Positions 1-7,174 of a stretch of DNA of 10,732 bases are shown here, in pieces (the stretch's first letter is position 1; each line of letters begins with the position of its first letter). Below the pieces are notes generated by a model. It did no database searches, was not told the origin of the DNA, and saw nothing but the letters and a program-made list of their open reading frames with translations. This DNA comes from Prevotella sp. UBA2711. GTDB taxonomy: Bacteria > Bacteroidota > Bacteroidia > Bacteroidales > Bacteroidaceae. The DNA is taken from the NCBI GenBank assembly GCA_002354095.1, contig DEKX01000016.1, positions 1 to 10,732 on the forward strand, written 5' to 3'. A program made the translations under genes and the position numbers.

Positions 1-84
1 CTCTACGACTTGGAGCATCATCAGACCATGCCCTTCCCAGATGCCTGGCGCCAGGCTATCCGTCAGTACGACGGACTGGAGTGA
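1..84 (+). CDS. 3' end of an unrecognised gene (partial)
   Basis: An open frame enters from the left edge and stops with TGA at 82-84, giving the last 27 residues of a protein ending in AIRQYDGLE. The segment contains the string LEHHQTMPFPDAW, reads as a normal hydrophilic soluble C-terminus, and has no visible motif. I do not recognise the family. It points towards the degraded insertion sequence, whose truncated transposase frame runs on antisense into its last codons. Nothing here shows whether the insertion changed its C-terminus. The coding call rests on the clean stop and natural-looking composition of a short piece, so it is moderate. Confidence 0.5.
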   Translation, partial: LYDLEHHQTMPFPDAWRQAIRQYDGLE

Positions 85-743
85 AATTGTGTAGTACACA
101 CGCTAATGTGCACAAGGGGGCAGGAACTCTGTGTTCCTTTGCGCTGCCTATCCGTCAGCCCCTGCTTCTTGTCAGGTTTGCGGCCCTCTTCGCCATGAAG
201 CGAGAAATCGAGGAACAACTGGCTCATGCCATCGCTCAGAAGCAGCGTCAGACATTTGTAACCGAGGATGCTCTTGTGCTCAAGGTGAGAGAATACCTTG
301 CCGATGAGCTCACTCTTACGTCCGCTCTTCGGAGCGTCAGTGTCATCGATAATCAGGCAGACAGGCTTGTCATGCTCAGCCTCTGTGCTGCGGCTGATCT
401 TACGCAGCAGCTGGAGATTCATAGCATACAGCAGCTTGCGCCACTTGATATTACCATCATTCATAAAACGATAGAACATGTCCTTCTCACAACAGAATAG
501 GCGGCTTAATGAAGAGCCCGAGTATCGGTATGCATTCCTGACGACAAAAAACGGGAACAGCACCAGAAGATTCAGGACCTGCACGTTTGTAAACTTGCAG
601 TTCTCCTTCTTCTCAGTCCCTATCTGGTCAGGACGTATGTTTATGCACTCCATCACTCTCATAATCGCATTAATTGCACGGTTATTCTCATTTTCTGAGA
701 AAAAGCTTCTCAAATCTGAAATAATTGTTATACCTTTGCTCAC
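63..743 (-). pseudogene. Truncated IS4-type DDE transposase
   Basis: This is the N-terminal half of a DDE transposase of the kind common in Bacteroidales insertion sequences. The recognisable stretch is residues 1 to about 202. It includes the first catalytic aspartate region (IIDDTDAPKSG, about 131-141), the following GKVFSHLEHK block (about 149-157) and the SLHGEEGRKPDKK segment (about 181-193). After QRK (about 200-202, near base 138) the sequence no longer reads like the family. The last 24 residues are translated from unrelated DNA and from the antisense of the neighbouring gene. Full-length relatives are roughly 400 residues or more and carry the second aspartate and the Y-R-E-K glutamate, both absent here. 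The product cannot be an active transposase. It starts at the ATG at 743, behind a good promoter-like site. Confidence 0.8.
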
Positions 744-861
744 GGCTTCTAAGTTTGAACTTTATTTTTTGGCGATTATAAAGGTACTCATTTTCTGTGA
801 GTTACACAAACCTCGAAGCCTTTTTTATTCCTATTTTATGTTAAATTATGCAGGTGCGCCA
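138..861 (-). mobile_element. Degraded IS4-type insertion sequence remnant
   Basis: The remnant consists of a truncated transposase gene on the minus strand plus about 118 AT-rich non-coding bases at its 5' side, ending at the stop of recD2 (862). Transposase similarity stops near 138, so the 3' half of the element is missing. Neither terminal inverted repeats nor a target duplication can be paired, because one end is gone. The right boundary at 861 is therefore only an upper limit. The element lies between the unrecognised gene on the left and the 3' end of the six-gene operon on the right, where the operon terminator would be expected; no clear terminator hairpin is visible there. Confidence 0.6.
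779..810 (-). promoter_or_regulatory. Promoter-like site for the IS transposase
   Basis: On the minus strand TTTG (810-807) is followed after exactly 20 bases by TACCTTTA (786-779). This matches the Bacteroidetes TTTG-N19/21-TAnnTTTG pattern with one mismatch in the -7 box. It lies 36 bases before the transposase start. The spacer holds a short inverted repeat, ACTCA (786-790) with TGAGT (798-802). The call rests on pattern matching only. Confidence 0.4.
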
Positions 862-3015
862 TCACTTGCGAAACTTTAGCTTGTTTGATTTATCTATTAG
901 CCGCTCCTTCAGTCTCGTGTTACGCTTCAGCACCACCATGTTATGGATGGCGTAGGCCAGGGCCTTCGTGGTGCCGACGATGATGCAGAGTTTCTTAGCA
1001 CGGGTGATGCCGGTATAGACGAGGTTGCGCTGGAGCATCACAAAATGGGTCATCAGCAGGGGCATGACCACGACGGGGTATTCCGAGCCTTGCGACTTGT
1101 GGATGGTGGTGGCGTAGGCCAGCGTGAGCTCGTCGAGTTCCGAGTCCTCGTACTCGATGCTGTGGCCATCGAATGAGACGGTCAGCGTCCGCTCTTCCGT
1201 ATCAACGTGCTCCACCGTACCGATGTCGCCGTTGAACACGTCCTTGTCGTAGTTGTTACGTATCTGCATCACGCGATCGCCCCGGCGGTACTTGAATCCA
1301 CCACGCGAAAGGCTGTCACCCACAGAGTTAATGGCCTCCTGAAGTGCGATATTCAGGTTCGTGGCTCCCACCACACTGCGCTGCATCGGGGCCAGCACCT
1401 GGATATCGTTGGTGCTGACGTGGTAAGCCTTGGGAATGCGGTTGCGGACGATGTTCACGATTTCTTGCGCCGCACGCTCGGGGTCTTCCTCCTTAATAAA
1501 GAAGAAGTCGGAAGTGCGCCCGTTGCTGATATCGGGGAAGGTGCCCTGGTTAATCTTGTGGGCATTAGTGACTATACGGCTTGACTGCGCCTGACGGAAG
1601 ATGCGCGTCAGTCGGATGACTGGTACTGCGCCAGAGTCGATGATGTCGCGAAGCACGTTGCCTGCTCCCACACTGGGCAGCTGGTCGATGTCACCAACGA
1701 GTATCAGGCGCATCGAGAGCGGCACGGCCTTCAGCAGCGAGTTCATCAGTATAATGTCAATCATTGAGGACTCGTCTACTATCAAGAGGTCGCCGTCCAA
1801 CGGGTTCTCATCGTTGCGTCCGTAGCCCTCGGCAGGATTGAACTCCAGCAGGCGGTGGATGGTCTTGGCCTCCTTACCAGTAGCCTCACTCATGCGCTTG
1901 GCGGCACGACCAGTGGGAGCTGCCAGCAATATGCGCTGACCGAGGGTCTCGAACGAGGCGATGATACCCAGCGTCGTGGTGGTCTTGCCAGTGCCTGGAC
2001 CGCCCGTCAGCACCATCACTTTCGAACCGATGGCCTTGCGGATGGCTGAGAGTTGCACGTCGTCATACTCTATCTGTCCCTGTCGGCCCACATCGTTGCT
2101 GATGGCTCCGCTACTATCGAAGATGTTACCCATCGGCGTTTCGATCAGCCGACGCAGCTTGTTGGCCACGCCCACCTCGGCATAATAGAACGGAGGCAGG
2201 AAGATGGCTTCATCGTCAAGCATCAAGTCCTCACTGGCTATCATCTGGTCAAGGGCTTGCGTAATCGGTTCCTCCTCGGCCTGAAGCAGTTCCTTGGCCG
2301 ACTTCACCAGCTGTTCGCGCTCAGCATAGCAGTGGCCGTCCTCCGAAAGCTTGCCCAGCGTATAGAGGATTCCGCTACGGCAGCGACGTGGGTCGTTCTT
2401 CTCGTAGCCCAGTTTCTCGGCGATGGAATCGGCGGTTTTGAAGCCAATACCCCAGATGTCATCAGCCAGACAGTAGGGATTGTCCTGCACCTTCTCGATG
2501 CTCTCCTTGCCGTACTGCTTATAAATTTTGGCTGCGTAGGTGGAGCTGACACCATGTCCCTGCAAGAACACCATGATGTCCTTCACGTCCTTCTGCTTCT
2601 CCCAACTATCGCGAATCTTGCCAACCCTACCCTTGCCGATACCGGGAACTTCAAGCAGACGGTCGGCATCGTTCTCGATGACCTCGAAGGTTTCCAACCC
2701 GAAGTGCTTCACTATCAGCTTGGCCATCTTTGGCCCGATGCCTTTCACCAGTCCGCTACCCAAGTACTTTTCAATGCCGATGATGTCAGCCGGGAGTTCC
2801 TCAGTCCATTTTTCAGCCGCGAACTGCCTGCCATAACGTTTGTCAACGCGCCAGTTCCCCTCTACAGTAAGGACAGCACCCACTGTCACCTCGTGGAAGA
2901 TGCCTACAACAGTCTGTTCCTCCCTGTAGCCCTTGATGGTGGTCTGAAGGACAGAATAGCCATTCTCAGGATTCTGGAACGTGATTCGCTCTATGGTACA
3001 CTTGATCTTCTCCAT
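862..3015 (-). CDS. recD2: RecD2-type ATP-dependent DNA helicase (SF1B)
   Basis: This is a 717-residue helicase of the RecD2 family, which are 5'-3' superfamily 1B motors that act without RecB and RecC in DNA repair and replication-fork upkeep. The N-terminal part (about 1-75) reads as the OB-like region (NGYSVLQ near 18-24). Two helix-hairpin-helix blocks follow at about 86-96 (GSGLVKGIGPK) and 122-132 (EVPGIGKGRVG). Helicase motifs are intact: Walker A GGPGTGKT (338-345), Walker B VDESS (413-417), motif III GDIDQLPSVGAG (441-452), motif V TIHKSQGSE (637-645) and motif VI VYTGITRAKK (666-675). It is the last gene of the six-gene operon, starting 6 bases after the AlkZ-like gene. The final residues after KERLI (DKSNKLKFRK) are lysine-rich and border the IS remnant. 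They might be an altered tail, which I cannot confirm. Confidence 0.93.
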   Translation of the reverse strand: MEKIKCTIERITFQNPENGYSVLQTTIKGYREEQTVVGIFHEVTVGAVLTVEGNWRVDKRYGRQFAAEKWTEELPADIIGIEKYLGSGLVKGIGPKMAKLIVKHFGLETFEVIENDADRLLEVPGIGKGRVGKIRDSWEKQKDVKDIMVFLQGHGVSSTYAAKIYKQYGKESIEKVQDNPYCLADDIWGIGFKTADSIAEKLGYEKNDPRRCRSGILYTLGKLSEDGHCYAEREQLVKSAKELLQAEEEPITQALDQMIASEDLMLDDEAIFLPPFYYAEVGVANKLRRLIETPMGNIFDSSGAISNDVGRQGQIEYDDVQLSAIRKAIGSKVMVLTGGPGTGKTTTTLGIIASFETLGQRILLAAPTGRAAKRMSEATGKEAKTIHRLLEFNPAEGYGRNDENPLDGDLLIVDESSMIDIILMNSLLKAVPLSMRLILVGDIDQLPSVGAGNVLRDIIDSGAVPVIRLTRIFRQAQSSRIVTNAHKINQGTFPDISNGRTSDFFFIKEEDPERAAQEIVNIVRNRIPKAYHVSTNDIQVLAPMQRSVVGATNLNIALQEAINSVGDSLSRGGFKYRRGDRVMQIRNNYDKDVFNGDIGTVEHVDTEERTLTVSFDGHSIEYEDSELDELTLAYATTIHKSQGSEYPVVVMPLLMTHFVMLQRNLVYTGITRAKKLCIIVGTTKALAYAIHNMVVLKRNTRLKERLIDKSNKLKFRK

Positions 3016-3021
3016 GGCAGG

Positions 3022-4059
3022 TTACTTCTCACGATAATCCTTGTATGCTTGCCAGGCCTCGCTAATGTCCTGCGGGCTGGGGGCATCCTCAAAGAATGTC
3101 GCTTGACAATCGTCTTTGAATGGCGACCAGTTGCCGCAGATGGTTCCATCGTAAGAGATGACGGGCTGAAAGATGCCGCTGTTGTTGTGGGCATGATGTC
3201 GATGCTCAGGAGGGAGCACAATGTCGCGGGACTTGTAGCTGATAAGATATTCGTCGTAAGGAGGAATCAGGAGGAACTTGCCCTTCCTGAAGCCTCGTGA
3301 ACGGCATTCGTCGGTCAGGTAGAAGTCTCTGTCTTTCCAACGTTCTACGTGAATCGTATTGCCTAAAAGTTCTATGCCTCGCCTGCAGTCGCTGATGTTC
3401 AAGCCTGACCACCAGACGAAATCCTCCAACGTGGCGGGTTGGCGGCTCTGGAAGTACTTGCGGGTAAAGCGCATCAAGGCTTCGTCCTTATACATCTGCG
3501 CCGTTGGCTTCACCTTGTTGGCAGTGAGTGCGTAGGTGGCCTTCATCGGCAAAAGATCTCCACTGCAGAGGGTTCCAGACATCTCGGCCATGCGGATATG
3601 GTACGACAGCCGATGGTCATCCATATTTATGTCTTTCTCTGCCAAAGCACGCACTAAATCCTCTTTCGTCGCACTCCCCAAGTCTGCAGCCGTCTGGGCG
3701 AGTATCTCGCGGACACGCATAAGTTCCTCGTCAGGAATACTGATTCTGTTGCTGCTCATCCAGCCCTTCGTCACAGCTATGGCTTTGGGCGCACAGAGTC
3801 CAATCATCATCCAATAGTCCTCGGCGGTCACAAGCTGCCAAGTGCCTCGCATCAGATGCAAACGGATAATCCTCCCACTGCCGAAAGCTCGTTTGAAAGA
3901 CTTCGCTGATGGTCGGCGCGTCCGCATCTCCACAGCCCACCGCATCATTCGATACTCTTGGGCTTGCATAGCACCCATGTAGCTGACCACCTCGGCAGGA
4001 TCACTGAACTGAGGGGCAACCAGCTGTTGGCAGAGAAGTCGGATGGCAATCGGATTCAT
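3022..4059 (-). CDS. AlkZ-like winged-helix protein, probable DNA glycosylase (HTH_42 family)
   Basis: This 345-residue protein belongs to the winged-helix HTH_42 superfamily (AlkZ and AlkX/YcaQ). Studied members excise bulky or crosslinked alkylated bases; AlkZ protects a Streptomyces from its own azinomycin. Family landmarks run in order: GAMQAQE (29-35) with the Q-x-Q catalytic-type motif at Q32 and Q34, LMRGTWQLVTAEDYW (69-83), LLIPPYDEYLISYKSR (263-278) and FQPVISYDGTICGNW (297-311). No signal peptide or membrane segment is visible. The RGTW block is followed by Gln75 where many relatives have His, so lesion recognition could differ. It sits 7 bases after the metallohydrolase stop and 6 bases before recD2, fitting a repair role. 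The start ATG follows an A-rich leader. The family is secure; the enzymatic activity is inferred. Confidence 0.82.
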   Translation of the reverse strand: MNPIAIRLLCQQLVAPQFSDPAEVVSYMGAMQAQEYRMMRWAVEMRTRRPSAKSFKRAFGSGRIIRLHLMRGTWQLVTAEDYWMMIGLCAPKAIAVTKGWMSSNRISIPDEELMRVREILAQTAADLGSATKEDLVRALAEKDINMDDHRLSYHIRMAEMSGTLCSGDLLPMKATYALTANKVKPTAQMYKDEALMRFTRKYFQSRQPATLEDFVWWSGLNISDCRRGIELLGNTIHVERWKDRDFYLTDECRSRGFRKGKFLLIPPYDEYLISYKSRDIVLPPEHRHHAHNNSGIFQPVISYDGTICGNWSPFKDDCQATFFEDAPSPQDISEAWQAYKDYREK

Positions 4060-4066
4060 TTCTTTT

Positions 4067-4858
4067 CTATTCTATCATTGTTCCACATCTAAATGACTGT
4101 AGCTGTTTGCCCATCACGACCTTCATTGCATCAAACACATTATCTCCTGTGCAATGGCTGGTGTAGAACCTTGTTTCTGGATAGTTGGCTTTTAGCCTTT
4201 GAGTCAAAGCCACCAGTTCTTCGTCCGTCTCCTGACCGTCGAGCAAGTGGAAACCACCGACGACGCTTTTTACTGGCCAAGGACAGGCTGACAAAATGTT
4301 CTCAAGACCACTATGAGCACAGCCCGTGAATAGTAGACCATCGACATATAGAGCCAACTCGTGACGGAAATCGTCGTGGATATAATCTCCATTAGCATCC
4401 TGCACATAGAGATTTTGATTCCCCTTGGGCATCGGATGTTTCTGAGGGATATGTGCAATCACATGGATTCCTTCTGTGATTTCAAAGGTCTGATTTATCA
4501 AGATGAGTCTGTCATCGCCTATCTCTGGCCACTCCGTAGTAATGCTATGCAGGTTCCCTCGCTTAGAAAAGAATTTTCCACTCATAGCATCGGGCGAGAC
4601 GATGACTTTAACCTGTTTATTATGCTCTAATATGTATCGAAAGCCGCCTGCATGGTCGCTGTGACCATGAGAAATGAAAACATAGTCCACATCGCTGAGA
4701 TCTATACCCAACTGTCCTGCGTTTCGGATAAACAAGTCACTTGCTCCAGTATCAAGCAGGATCTTGTGTTGTTCTGTTTCCAACAGAATAGAAAGACCAT
4801 GTTCTGTGGATAGATGACTATCACTGCTTCGATTATCTGATAATACAGTCCACTTCAT
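4067..4858 (-). CDS. MBL-fold metallohydrolase, COG1237 type
   Basis: A 263-residue soluble metallo-beta-lactamase-fold protein. The metal-binding motif HGHSDH is at 64-69, after the fold's typical LLDTGAS (34-40) and VDYVFISHGH strand. Later landmarks TGCAHSG (178-184), VGGFHLL (200-206) and TSHCTG (233-238) match the COG1237 group. That group is named after a methanogen enzyme acting on a ribofuranosyl-aminobenzene phosphate in pterin synthesis. In bacteria the substrate is generally unknown, so that name should not be transferred. The start codon overlaps the methyltransferase stop by 4 bases (4855-4858), a classic sign of translational coupling. The next gene begins to the left after 7 bases. 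The substrate may be the product of, or a compound modified by, the adjacent methyltransferase, but this is only inferred from position. Confidence 0.85.
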   Translation of the reverse strand: MKWTVLSDNRSSDSHLSTEHGLSILLETEQHKILLDTGASDLFIRNAGQLGIDLSDVDYVFISHGHSDHAGGFRYILEHNKQVKVIVSPDAMSGKFFSKRGNLHSITTEWPEIGDDRLILINQTFEITEGIHVIAHIPQKHPMPKGNQNLYVQDANGDYIHDDFRHELALYVDGLLFTGCAHSGLENILSACPWPVKSVVGGFHLLDGQETDEELVALTQRLKANYPETRFYTSHCTGDNVFDAMKVVMGKQLQSFRCGTMIE

Positions 4859-5574
4859 CGCTCACTCATCTTCGTTATTCTTGCCAAATAATCGTAATGA
4901 TCACCTTCAGCAACTACCTCTGCAACATAGCCGTTCTTCGCTGCTTTCTCCTTCAGAGTGTCAGCATCGATATAAAGCCAGTCAAAAGGTTCGCCAATGG
5001 TGTCCTTATACTGCATTCGGAAGCTATGCTCACCGTAATAGTCCATTTCGTTTGGAATATCTATCATGCCGTTTTCGTCCTCAAATACATAGCTGATATC
5101 CGATGAATCACATAATACCTGACCTCCTGGAGCCAGTATATTGTCTAACTGACGGAAGAATTTGGGCAGACGCTCCAAGGTTCCGACAATGCCAATACCA
5201 TTCATTAGCATCAAAATGGTATCGTATTGTCCCTTCAAAGTAAAGAAATCCTGTTCAAGCACATTCTTAACCCCACGCTCTTTCATGGCCTGAACAGACA
5301 GAGGGGAAATGTCAATAGCGGTTACATCGAAGCCCTTTTCCTGCAAGACAAGTGAATGACAGCCTGCGCCAGCACCCACATCGAGCGTCTTTCCCTTGGC
5401 CATATCGAGTGCCTTGAGTTCTATATCTGGCATGTCCTCATACTTACGGAAAAGCGTTTGCAGGGGTATCTCGTCCTCCTCAAACATCGGGGAGAACACC
5501 CTGAGCCTTTCTGCCTTCTTGGTTTTCCAGTAGTCGGCAATGGCTCTGCCCATCGGGTCTTTCTTGCTATTCAT
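4855..5574 (-). CDS. Class I SAM-dependent methyltransferase
   Basis: A 239-residue Rossmann-fold methyltransferase. Motif I is TLDVGAGAGCHS (63-74), the acidic ribose-binding strand is VTAIDIS (84-90), and motif II-like EQDFF...YDTILMLMNGIGIVG spans about 108-131. A region about 150-170 (APGGQVLCDSSDISYVF) fits the motif III/beta-5 segment. Substrate is not evident; there is no RNA- or DNA-binding domain and no NPPY/DPPY motif, so base methylation is unlikely and a small molecule or protein target is more plausible. The start overlaps the HAD gene by 8 bases and the stop overlaps the MBL gene by 4 bases, so the three proteins are probably made together. The fold assignment is firm. Confidence 0.88.
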   Translation of the reverse strand: MNSKKDPMGRAIADYWKTKKAERLRVFSPMFEEDEIPLQTLFRKYEDMPDIELKALDMAKGKTLDVGAGAGCHSLVLQEKGFDVTAIDISPLSVQAMKERGVKNVLEQDFFTLKGQYDTILMLMNGIGIVGTLERLPKFFRQLDNILAPGGQVLCDSSDISYVFEDENGMIDIPNEMDYYGEHSFRMQYKDTIGEPFDWLYIDADTLKEKAAKNGYVAEVVAEGDHYDYLARITKMSER

Positions 5575-6223
5575 CTCCGGTTACTCCTAAAAGATCCTCC
5601 ATTCTGTCCATAATAAAGTCGGCTCCTGCCTCTTTTAATTCCTCTCTGCTTCCGTTACCCCAAGTCACACCACAAGTCTTAGCCCCAGCATTGTATCCCA
5701 TCAAGATGTCAACCGCCATATCCCCGACAACAAGCGTTTCGTTGGCAGCAAATTGCATGGCAGCAAGTGTCTTCAGTACAGGTTCTGGTTTGGGTTTCGC
5801 CTCCTTCACGTCATCTGCCCCTATTAAATAAGAAATGTAATCAGCGATACCCATATTGTGAGTCAACTCCGTGAGGGAATTGCGTGAACGGGATGAAGCG
5901 ATAGTGAGTACGAAGCCTTGTTCCTTCAGAGTTTTCAAGGTCTTGACAACACCAGGGAAGGCTTCCGGCGTAATCTTCTGAAGATTCTCATTGAAGATCC
6001 TGCGGTAGGTTTCAGCACAGCGGGGAATGAGTTCATCCTGAATATCAGGGAACAGTGTCCTGAAGCACCCTGCCAATGGCAAACCTATAGTGGATGCACA
6101 TTCTGCCTCACTACGTTCTGGCAGTTGCAGCTCCTTGATAGCCATTTGCATGGTCGTAACGATGTTCAGTCTAGTGTCGCCCAACGTCCCATCAAAATCG
6201 AATATAATCAGTTTTATGCTCAT
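5567..6223 (-). CDS. HAD-superfamily phosphatase (phosphoglycolate phosphatase-like)
   Basis: A 218-residue haloacid dehalogenase-fold hydrolase. Motif I DFDGTLGDT (9-17) supplies nucleophile Asp9 and acid/base Asp11. Motif II is TIASSR (107-112), motif III is Lys143 in EAKPKPEP (141-148), and motif IV is VVGDMAVDI (165-173). A helical cap lies between about 17 and 85, as in the beta-phosphoglucomutase and phosphoglycolate phosphatase subgroup. All catalytic residues are present, so it should dephosphorylate a small phosphate ester, but the substrate cannot be read from sequence. It begins 3 bases after the NimA-like gene and overlaps the methyltransferase by 8 bases. In this setting it may be a housekeeping or damage-control phosphatase. 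Confidence 0.88.
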   Translation of the reverse strand: MSIKLIIFDFDGTLGDTRLNIVTTMQMAIKELQLPERSEAECASTIGLPLAGCFRTLFPDIQDELIPRCAETYRRIFNENLQKITPEAFPGVVKTLKTLKEQGFVLTIASSRSRNSLTELTHNMGIADYISYLIGADDVKEAKPKPEPVLKTLAAMQFAANETLVVGDMAVDILMGYNAGAKTCGVTWGNGSREELKEAGADFIMDRMEDLLGVTGDE

Positions 6224-6226
6224 GCT

Positions 6227-6742
6227 TTATTCCATTCGTCCCCATTTCATTTCCTCGCCCTCTTTATCATACTGCTTGCGCTTACCAACAGGAGGTTCAG
6301 TCAAGGTGATGCGCACTACGGCAGTCCTTTCAAGGCTGCGGGCAATAGCGTCATCGAAAGCGTCCATGTGGTGAAGGAGGAAACGCTGGCAGATGGCTCT
6401 CAATGCCGTAATCTTCTCTTCACGGTCTGTCACAATCTCTGCCTTACCTACGGCTGTAGCCGACTTGTATTGTAGCGTAAAGCTTCCATCTTTAGGGCCG
6501 ACTGTAGGTGCACATTTGGTAACTGCCGATAGGAAAACCATCGGATTATGTGCTATGCAGTCCAGCTTGTCACCCTCCAAGGCACAGTGGAAATAGAAGG
6601 TCTTCTCGTCTGTACGCGCCAGTGACAAAGGTAATCCGTATGGACTCCCATCAGGTCTCGTCATGCTGACTGTCACGTATGGAGCCTTATCCAATACCTC
6701 CAATGCGAAGGCTGCATCCATCTCTCTACTTGCTTTTCTCAT
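6227..6742 (-). CDS. NimA-like pyridoxamine 5'-phosphate oxidase-family flavin protein
   Basis: A 171-residue split-barrel flavin-binding protein. The pattern is that of the NimA-like group: an N-terminal REM (6-8), GSPYGLPLSLA (32-42), then FYFHCALEGDKLDCIAHNP (49-67) with the conserved His52 and the G-K-D stretch. Members bind FMN or related cofactors. The Bacteroides Nim proteins are linked to nitroimidazole (metronidazole) resistance, but many relatives have no known drug role, so resistance should not be assumed. It is the first gene of the six-gene operon, with only about 42 bases between its ATG and the terminator hairpin of the preceding unit. The next gene follows after 3 bases. The start is the ATG after an AT-rich leader (AATTAAAGTT). 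Confidence 0.82.
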   Translation of the reverse strand: MRKASREMDAAFALEVLDKAPYVTVSMTRPDGSPYGLPLSLARTDEKTFYFHCALEGDKLDCIAHNPMVFLSAVTKCAPTVGPKDGSFTLQYKSATAVGKAEIVTDREEKITALRAICQRFLLHHMDAFDDAIARSLERTAVVRITLTEPPVGKRKQYDKEGEEMKWGRME

Positions 6743-6767
6743 AACTTTAATTTTTTATATTTGGCTG

Positions 6768-6796
6768 CTAATTTACGAAAAAACTCAGACATACAA
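6768..6796 (-). promoter_or_regulatory. Weak promoter candidate for the NimA-like operon
   Basis: On the minus strand TTG (6796-6794) is followed after 18 bases by TAAATTAG (6775-6768), one mismatch from TAnnTTTG. It would start transcription about 20 bases before the ATG at 6742. It overlaps the terminator hairpin of the preceding unit. The match is imperfect; an alternative -7 is TATGTCTG (6793-6786), also with one mismatch. Confidence 0.25.
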
Positions 6797-6807
6797 GCAT
6801 GTCTGAG
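6778..6807 (-). terminator. Rho-independent terminator after trxA
   Basis: CTCAGACAT (6784-6792) and ATGTCTGAG (6799-6807) form a perfect 9-base stem with a 6-base loop. On the minus strand the stem is followed directly by six T residues (6783-6778). It lies 38 bases past the trxA stop, in the right place and direction to end the iron-sulfur/thioredoxin transcript. On the plus strand ATTTT also follows the stem, but no plus-strand gene enters here. Confidence 0.8.
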
Positions 6808-6844
6808 ATTTTGAGAGGCATATTTTATACTTTATTGGGAAATG

Positions 6845-7168
6845 TCAGTCTATTATACGCTCTGCAAGCATTGTTAACTGCTGATAAGGCATGCCACCCA
6901 CCTGACGTTCAATGTCGCCATCCTTATTGATGAAAAATAAGGTGGGGATGGACATGATATTGGCAGCAGCAGCGAGTGCCTGATTCTTGTCAACATCGAC
7001 CTTCAGAACCTTGATGCGGCCTTCGTACTCTTGCGCCAATCGCTGAAGCATGGGAGCCATTGCCTGACAGGGGCCACACCATGTGGCATAGAAATCGATG
7101 ACAACGGGAGTCTTACCCGTGTAGTCGTATCCCTTGAGATACTGCTGATAGTCTTTGATATTTTCCAT
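6845..7168 (-). CDS. trxA: Thioredoxin
   Basis: A 107-residue thioredoxin of standard length for a single cytosolic domain. The active site is WCGPC (30-34), preceded by VVIDFYAT, and the cis-proline is Pro75 in MSIPTLFF. No signal peptide, lipobox or membrane segment is present, so it should reduce disulfides in the cytoplasm. Its start is 6 bases after the stop of the membrane iron-sulfur gene, and no promoter fits in the gap, so the two are co-transcribed. Position beside oxyR suggests a role in recovery from peroxide or disulfide stress. It may also accept electrons from, or help maintain, the neighbouring iron-sulfur protein; that link is inferred. Confidence 0.95.
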   Translation of the reverse strand: MENIKDYQQYLKGYDYTGKTPVVIDFYATWCGPCQAMAPMLQRLAQEYEGRIKVLKVDVDKNQALAAAANIMSIPTLFFINKDGDIERQVGGMPYQQLTMLAERIID

Positions 7169-7174
7169 AATTAT

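Noticed and set aside
81..500. Plus-strand open frame of 139 codons
   Set aside because: It is antisense to the transposase fragment, which carries clear family motifs; the plus-strand product resembles nothing.
2053..3300. Long plus-strand open frame of 415 codons
   Set aside because: It is antisense to recD2 and the AlkZ-like gene, spans both and their junction, and shows no family motif. The minus-strand frames contain full helicase and HTH_42 motifs.
6756..6763. TATATTTG, a perfect -7 box on the plus strand
   Set aside because: No plus-strand gene follows; it reads into the 3' end of nothing but antisense trxA, so it is probably chance in an AT-rich gap.
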